A DNA stretch of 33,461 nucleotides from Paraburkholderia madseniana (GTDB lineage Bacteria; Pseudomonadota; Gammaproteobacteria; Burkholderiales; Burkholderiaceae), in assembly GCF_009690905.1 (NCBI RefSeq), contig NZ_VOSW01000101.1, positions 1 through 33,461 on the forward strand, given 5' to 3'. The translations under genes were made by a program, and so were the position numbers. This document shows, one piece after another, positions 30,093 through 33,461 of the stretch (its first letter is position 1; every line of letters begins with the position of its first letter). The notes beneath the pieces are model-generated. The model was not told the DNA's origin and did not search any database. It saw only the letters and a list, made by a program, of their open reading frames with translations.

Positions 30093-30438
30093 CATGTGCG
30101 TGACTCACGCCTGACCCATGCTTGACCTCGGCATGCGGCACGTGCGGTCCCCCGCTCAATGGCCGGTCCATGCCCGCCAGATGCGGCGCTGCAGCATTGC
30201 TGGCCGGTGTTTCGCCGATGGCGAGCCATGTTAACCACTCAGTGCATCGACGCGTTCGGGGTGTACACTAACCGACCCGCGTAGCACTCCGCACCGTCTT
30301 GCCCTCCGCTGAGGTTTGACGCCGCGCTCAACCGGCGCATGCGAAAACCGCCGCAGTCGATTATCCGTTCGATAGATGCAAGCGATGCCAACGGTGCGGT
30401 GTGCCGGGCCCAATTACTTACGTCTCGCAGGCTAAAAA
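30093..30438. other. Intergenic region before maeB
   Basis: No ORF is convincing in these 346 bp. GTGTACAC at 30261-30268 is a short palindrome overlapping a possible -10 (TACACT 30264-30269) with no matching -35. TTTGAC at 30316 could be another -35. No terminator for the MFS gene was clear. Confidence 0.4.
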
Positions 30439-32709
30439 ATGGACGAACAACTTAAGCAAAGCGCTCTCGCCTACCACCAGTTTCCGAAGCCCGGCAAGAT
30501 TTCGGTCACGCCTACCAAGCCACTGTCGAACCAGCTCGACTTGTCGCTCGCGTACTCGCCGGGCGTCGCCGCGGCCTGCATGGCGATCTACGAAGACCCG
30601 CTCGACGCGCAGAAGTACACCTCGCGCGGCAACCTCGTCGGTGTGATCACGAACGGTACAGCCGTGCTCGGTCTCGGCAATATCGGCCCGCTCGCTGCGA
30701 AGCCGGTGATGGAGGGCAAGGGTTGCCTGTTCAAGAAGTTCGCCGGTATCGACGTGTTCGACATCGAACTCTCCGAGTCCGACCCGGACAAGCTGGTTGA
30801 AGCGATCGCGATGCTCGAGCCTACGTTGGGCGGTATCAATCTCGAAGACATCAAGGCGCCTGAGTGCTTCTACATCGAAAAGAAGCTGCGCGAGCGCATG
30901 AAGATTCCGGTCTTCCACGACGATCAGCACGGCACCGCGATCATTGCTTCGGCGGCGATCCTGAACGGCCTGAAAGTGGTCGGCAAGAAGCTCGACGAAG
31001 TGAAGCTGGTGTGTTCGGGCGCGGGCGCGGCTGCCATCGCGTGTCTGGATCTGCTGGTGAATCTGGGCCTGTCGAAAAAGAACGTGCTGGTCACGGACTC
31101 GAAAGGCGTGATCTACGAAGGCCGCGGCAATCTGGATCCGTCGAAGGAACGTTACGCGGCGAACACCGAAGCGCGCACGCTGGCTGACGCGATTCGCGGC
31201 GCTGACGTGTTCCTCGGCTGCTCGAGCGCCGGCGTGCTGAAGCCGGAAATGGTCGTCGAGATGGGCACCCAGCCGCTGATTCTGGCGCTGGCGAATCCGG
31301 AACCGGAAATCCGCCCGGAAGAAGCGAAGAAGGTGCGTCCGGACTGCATCATCGCAACGGGCCGTTCGGACTACCCGAACCAGGTCAACAACGTGCTCTG
31401 CTTCCCGTTCATTTTCCGCGGCGCGCTGGATGTCGGCGCAACCACAATCACGGAAGAAATGAAGCTCGCGTGCGTGCGTGCGATTGCGGAGCTGGCAGAA
31501 GAAACCGACCAGGGCGATGAAGTCGCCAAGGCGTATGAAGGTCACTCGCTCGAATTCGGTCCTGACTACCTGATTCCGAAGCCGTTCGATCCGCGCCTGA
31601 TCATCAAGATCGCGCCGGCTGTCGCGCAAGCCGCGATGGACTCGGGCGTTGCGACCCGTCCGATCAAGGATATGGACGCGTACCGCGAAGAACTCGGCAC
31701 CACCGTGTACCGTACCGGCATGGTGATGCGTCCGGTGTTCGCCGCGGCGAAGTCGGAAGTGGCGCGTATCGTGTTCGCCGAAGGTGAAGACGAGCGCGTG
31801 CTGCGCGCAGCGCAATTCGTGCTGCTGGAAAAGATTGCCAAGCCGATTCTGGTCGGTCGTCCGTCGGTGATCGAGATGCGTCTGAAGAAGATGGGCTCGA
31901 AGCTGAAGTGCGGTGAAGACTTTGAGGTTGTCGATCCGGAAGACGATCCGCGCTATCAGCAATGCTGGCAGGCGTATCACGAACTCGGCGCGCGCGAAGG
32001 CGTCACGCCGGACGTCGCGAAGGCCGCGATGCGCAAGTTCAACACGCTGATCGGCGCGATCCTCGTGCGCCTTGGCCAGGCCGACGGCATGATCTGCGGG
32101 ATGATCGGCCAGTACCACGCGCATCTGAAGTTCATCGAACAGGTGCTGGGCAAGGCAGACAACGTGCAGAACTTCGCTGCAATGAACCTGCTGATGTTGC
32201 CGGGCCGCAATCTTTTCATCTGCGATACGTACGTGAATGAAACGCCGACCGCCGAACAGCTCGCCGACATGACGATGCTGGCTTCGCGCGAAATCGAAAA
32301 GTTTGGCATCACGCCGAAGGTTGCGTTGCTGTCGAATTCGAATTTCGGCAGCGCGCCGTCTTCGTCGTCACAACGTATGGCCGCAGCTCGCAAGCTGATC
32401 GCTGAACGTGCGCCTTCGCTCGAGATCGACGGTGAGATGCACGGTGACGCGGCATTGTCGGAAGCCGTCCGCAAGGCCGCATTCCCGGGCACGACGCTGA
32501 CCGGTGAAGCGAACCTGCTGATCATGCCGAACGTGGAAGCGGCAAACATCACGTACAACCTGTTGAAGATGATCGGCGGCGAAGGCGTGACGGTTGGTCC
32601 GTTCCTGCTGGGCGCTGAGAAGCCGGTGCACATCCTGACGCCGGCTGCGACCGTGCGCCGGATCATCAACATGACGGCGGTGGCTTCGGCAAACGCACGC
32701 AAGGGGTGA
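30439..32709 (+). CDS. maeB: NADP-dependent malic enzyme with phosphotransacetylase-like domain
   Basis: A 756-residue enzyme (E. coli MaeB is 759) converting malate to pyruvate, CO2 and NADPH. The malic domain shows DLSLAYSPGVAAACMAI, GNLVGVITNGTAVLGLGNIGPLAAKPVMEGK and FHDDQHGTAI. The NADP-binding loop is VCSGAGAAAIACLDLL, followed by ALANPEPEI. From about residue 430 (RPVFAAAKSEVARIVFAEGEDERVLRAA) a Pta-like domain follows, which in relatives regulates the enzyme through acetyl-CoA without transacetylase activity. AGG lies eight bases before the ATG. A strong terminator follows. Confidence 0.97.
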   Translation: MDEQLKQSALAYHQFPKPGKISVTPTKPLSNQLDLSLAYSPGVAAACMAIYEDPLDAQKYTSRGNLVGVITNGTAVLGLGNIGPLAAKPVMEGKGCLFKKFAGIDVFDIELSESDPDKLVEAIAMLEPTLGGINLEDIKAPECFYIEKKLRERMKIPVFHDDQHGTAIIASAAILNGLKVVGKKLDEVKLVCSGAGAAAIACLDLLVNLGLSKKNVLVTDSKGVIYEGRGNLDPSKERYAANTEARTLADAIRGADVFLGCSSAGVLKPEMVVEMGTQPLILALANPEPEIRPEEAKKVRPDCIIATGRSDYPNQVNNVLCFPFIFRGALDVGATTITEEMKLACVRAIAELAEETDQGDEVAKAYEGHSLEFGPDYLIPKPFDPRLIIKIAPAVAQAAMDSGVATRPIKDMDAYREELGTTVYRTGMVMRPVFAAAKSEVARIVFAEGEDERVLRAAQFVLLEKIAKPILVGRPSVIEMRLKKMGSKLKCGEDFEVVDPEDDPRYQQCWQAYHELGAREGVTPDVAKAAMRKFNTLIGAILVRLGQADGMICGMIGQYHAHLKFIEQVLGKADNVQNFAAMNLLMLPGRNLFICDTYVNETPTAEQLADMTMLASREIEKFGITPKVALLSNSNFGSAPSSSSQRMAAARKLIAERAPSLEIDGEMHGDAALSEAVRKAAFPGTTLTGEANLLIMPNVEAANITYNLLKMIGGEGVTVGPFLLGAEKPVHILTPAATVRRIINMTAVASANARKG

Positions 32710-32784
32710 GCGCGCAGTCATGCGGACAGGTTGATGGTTGAAGCGACGCCGCGCGCATTGCGGCGTTTGCGGTAAGTCTGTGAG

Positions 32785-32818
32785 AACGCCACGGAAGTTG
32801 ATTCCGTGGCGTTTTTTT
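32785..32818 (+). terminator. Terminator after maeB
   Basis: AACGCCACGGAA and TTCCGTGGCGTT form a perfect 12-bp stem (32785-32796 with 32802-32813) around GTTGA, with a T-run to 32818. Confidence 0.93.
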
Positions 32819-33105
32819 ATGTGTGCATTCTTGTTCTGATGGCCGTTGGTCTGAGAAATTCTTATGGAGCTAAGCGAGCTTTAAGAATGCTCCTATTCGA
32901 TTCGCTGTGACACTTTTGTAAAGTTACTTCTGAGGCGCAGCACAACGCGATGGCAACGGAACAGTCGGCTGGTCAATCCTTTGCATCGAGTCAGGCGCTG
33001 CGTTTCCTCTGGTGTTGAGAAGTTCGTAGTGGCTGTAGTAGTTCTGATGGTGAAGACAGTAGTACCAATGGGTTGCAGTACTGGTAGTAAGTGTGTGTTG
33101 TTGTA
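32819..33105. other. Non-coding stretch before the minisatellite
   Basis: No plus-strand gene. ATTCTTA (32858-32864) and TAAGAAT (32882-32888) form the outer stem, and AGCT/AGCT the inner stem, of a two-part hairpin. From about 33025 the sequence becomes G/T-rich with GTAGT steps, which looks like a decayed edge of the repeat array. Confidence 0.4.
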
Positions 33106-33424
33106 GTTGGTAGTTGGTAGTTGGTAGTTGGTAGTTGGTAGTTGAAGTGGCGGTTGGTAGTTGAAGTGGCGGTTGGTAGTTGAAGTAGCGGTTGGTAGTT
33201 GAAGTAGCGGTTGGTAGTTGAAGTAGCGGTTGGTAGTTGAAGTGGCGGTTGGTAGTTGAAGTAGCGGTTGGTAGTTGAAGTAGCAGTTGGCGGTTGAAGT
33301 AGCAGTTCGTAGTTGTAGTAGCTGTCTGGTAGTTGTTTGTTTTTGGTTGGTTGTTGTTGTGTTGTAAGCGCTCGATTTGTACCGTCTGTTCGTGGCGGCG
33401 GGAGGGGTGCAATCTGATTCCCAT
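32924..33424 (-). CDS. Doubtful Asn/Gln/Thr-rich ORF over the minisatellite
   Basis: A 166-codon frame, low in hydrophobics and rich in Asn, Gln, Thr, Tyr and Pro, with a 19-residue repeat (such as QLPTATSTTNRYFNYQPLL). Three 19-bp units make 57 bp, so every minus-strand frame through the array reads the same 19 residues without a stop; openness here is not evidence of coding. The flanks (MGIRLHPSRRHEQ, and the tail ending RCAAPQK) are also open, which is mildly in favour. No ribosome site is seen and the start codon lies inside a palindrome. Prion-like in composition if made. Most likely not a gene. Confidence 0.2.
   Translation of the reverse strand: MGIRLHPSRRHEQTVQIERLQHNNNQPKTNNYQTATTTTNCYFNRQLLLQLPTATSTTNRHFNYQPLLQLPTATSTTNRYFNYQPPLQLPTATSTTNYQLPTTNYQLQQHTLTTSTATHWYYCLHHQNYYSHYELLNTRGNAAPDSMQRIDQPTVPLPSRCAAPQK
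33106..33349. repeat. Compound minisatellite: 7 bp x5, then 19 bp x11
   Basis: GTTGGTA repeats at 33106, 33113, 33120, 33127 and 33134. It is followed by a 19-bp unit GTTGAAGTRGCGGTTGGTA with starts at 33141, 33160, 33179, 33198, 33217, 33236, 33255, 33274, 33293, 33312 and 33331, an exact 19-bp step; the last three units are diverged. The 7-mer equals the last seven bases of the 19-mer. The plus strand is almost free of C apart from the one GCG per unit. Confidence 0.95.
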
Positions 33425-33447
33425 CAGATTTGATGGGAATCAGATTG
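33410..33447. repeat. 17-bp perfect palindrome at the window edge
   Basis: CAATCTGATTCCCATCA (33410-33426) pairs exactly with TGATGGGAATCAGATTG (33431-33447) around GATT. No T-run follows. It could be a terminator-like hairpin of a gene beyond the window, a protein-binding site or the end of a repetitive element. Confidence 0.75.
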
Positions 33448-33461
33448 ATGAAGCAAATGGC

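Noticed and set aside
33106..33349. CRISPR array
   Set aside because: Units are contiguous 7-bp and 19-bp tandem repeats with no unique spacers, and no cas genes are present.

Overview
The window is about 33 kb of a GC-rich betaproteobacterial chromosome. Gene content and protein sequences (TtcA, GlmU/GlmS, type-2 ArgC, a PyrE with an altered PRPP motif, MaeB, DUF2242 and DUF2957-like lipoproteins, many small Burkholderia-type hypotheticals) point to Burkholderiales, most likely Paraburkholderia or a close relative. The genus is an inference from protein flavour; no rRNA or tRNA gene was seen. Most of the window is ordinary core chromosome in which short convergent or divergent units are separated by strong hairpin terminators.

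Layout. 1-795 has no credible gene and holds two inverted copies of a ~128-bp repeat plus a 15-bp palindrome. 796-2203 (minus) is a MidA/NDUFAF7-like methyltransferase followed by a DUF2905-like membrane peptide. Only 13 bp separates it from a divergent plus-strand group at 2217-4530: a pteridine-reductase-like SDR, a FolB/FolX-like aldolase and TtcA. 4665-7904 is glmU-glmS, the pair making UDP-GlcNAc precursors. 7986-9795 (minus) has a secreted duplicated-domain protein, a small hypothetical and a glutathione S-transferase. The last is divergent from a YafY-type HTH-WYL regulator (9913-10878), with a palindromic operator candidate between them. 11072-12552 has a secreted lytic transglycosylase and a DUF2242-like lipoprotein.

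12553-13128 is a gene-free stretch with two perfect DnaA boxes and an AT-rich block, followed by two tiny ATGA-coupled ORFs. 13618-15983 has a DMT exporter, a broken NAD-dependent epimerase and an IclR regulator. 16210-19542 has a small secreted Ala/Lys-rich peptide, a small basic hypothetical, a Mut7-C RNase-like protein, a 3-hydroxyisobutyrate-dehydrogenase-family enzyme and a LysE-type exporter. 19643-19738 looks like a short sRNA gene with an anti-Shine-Dalgarno loop. 19824-23529 (minus) is an envelope cluster of two paralogous DUF2957-like lipoproteins and an OmpW-family porin. 24020-26706 (minus) carries argC, a WrbA-like flavoprotein and a PEBP/YbhB protein.

26971-27660 is an RcsB-like response regulator cut by a single in-frame TAA exactly between receiver and HTH domains. 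pyrE (minus) and an MFS transporter (plus) diverge from a 391-bp region with a 12-bp tandem repeat. maeB ends the gene-bearing part. The last 750 bp hold a compound minisatellite (7 bp x5 plus 19 bp x11) beside a 17-bp perfect palindrome.

The points most worth a second look are the split RcsB-like regulator, the sRNA candidate, the DnaA-box region and the minisatellite. No defence system, prophage, CRISPR array or complete insertion sequence was seen.
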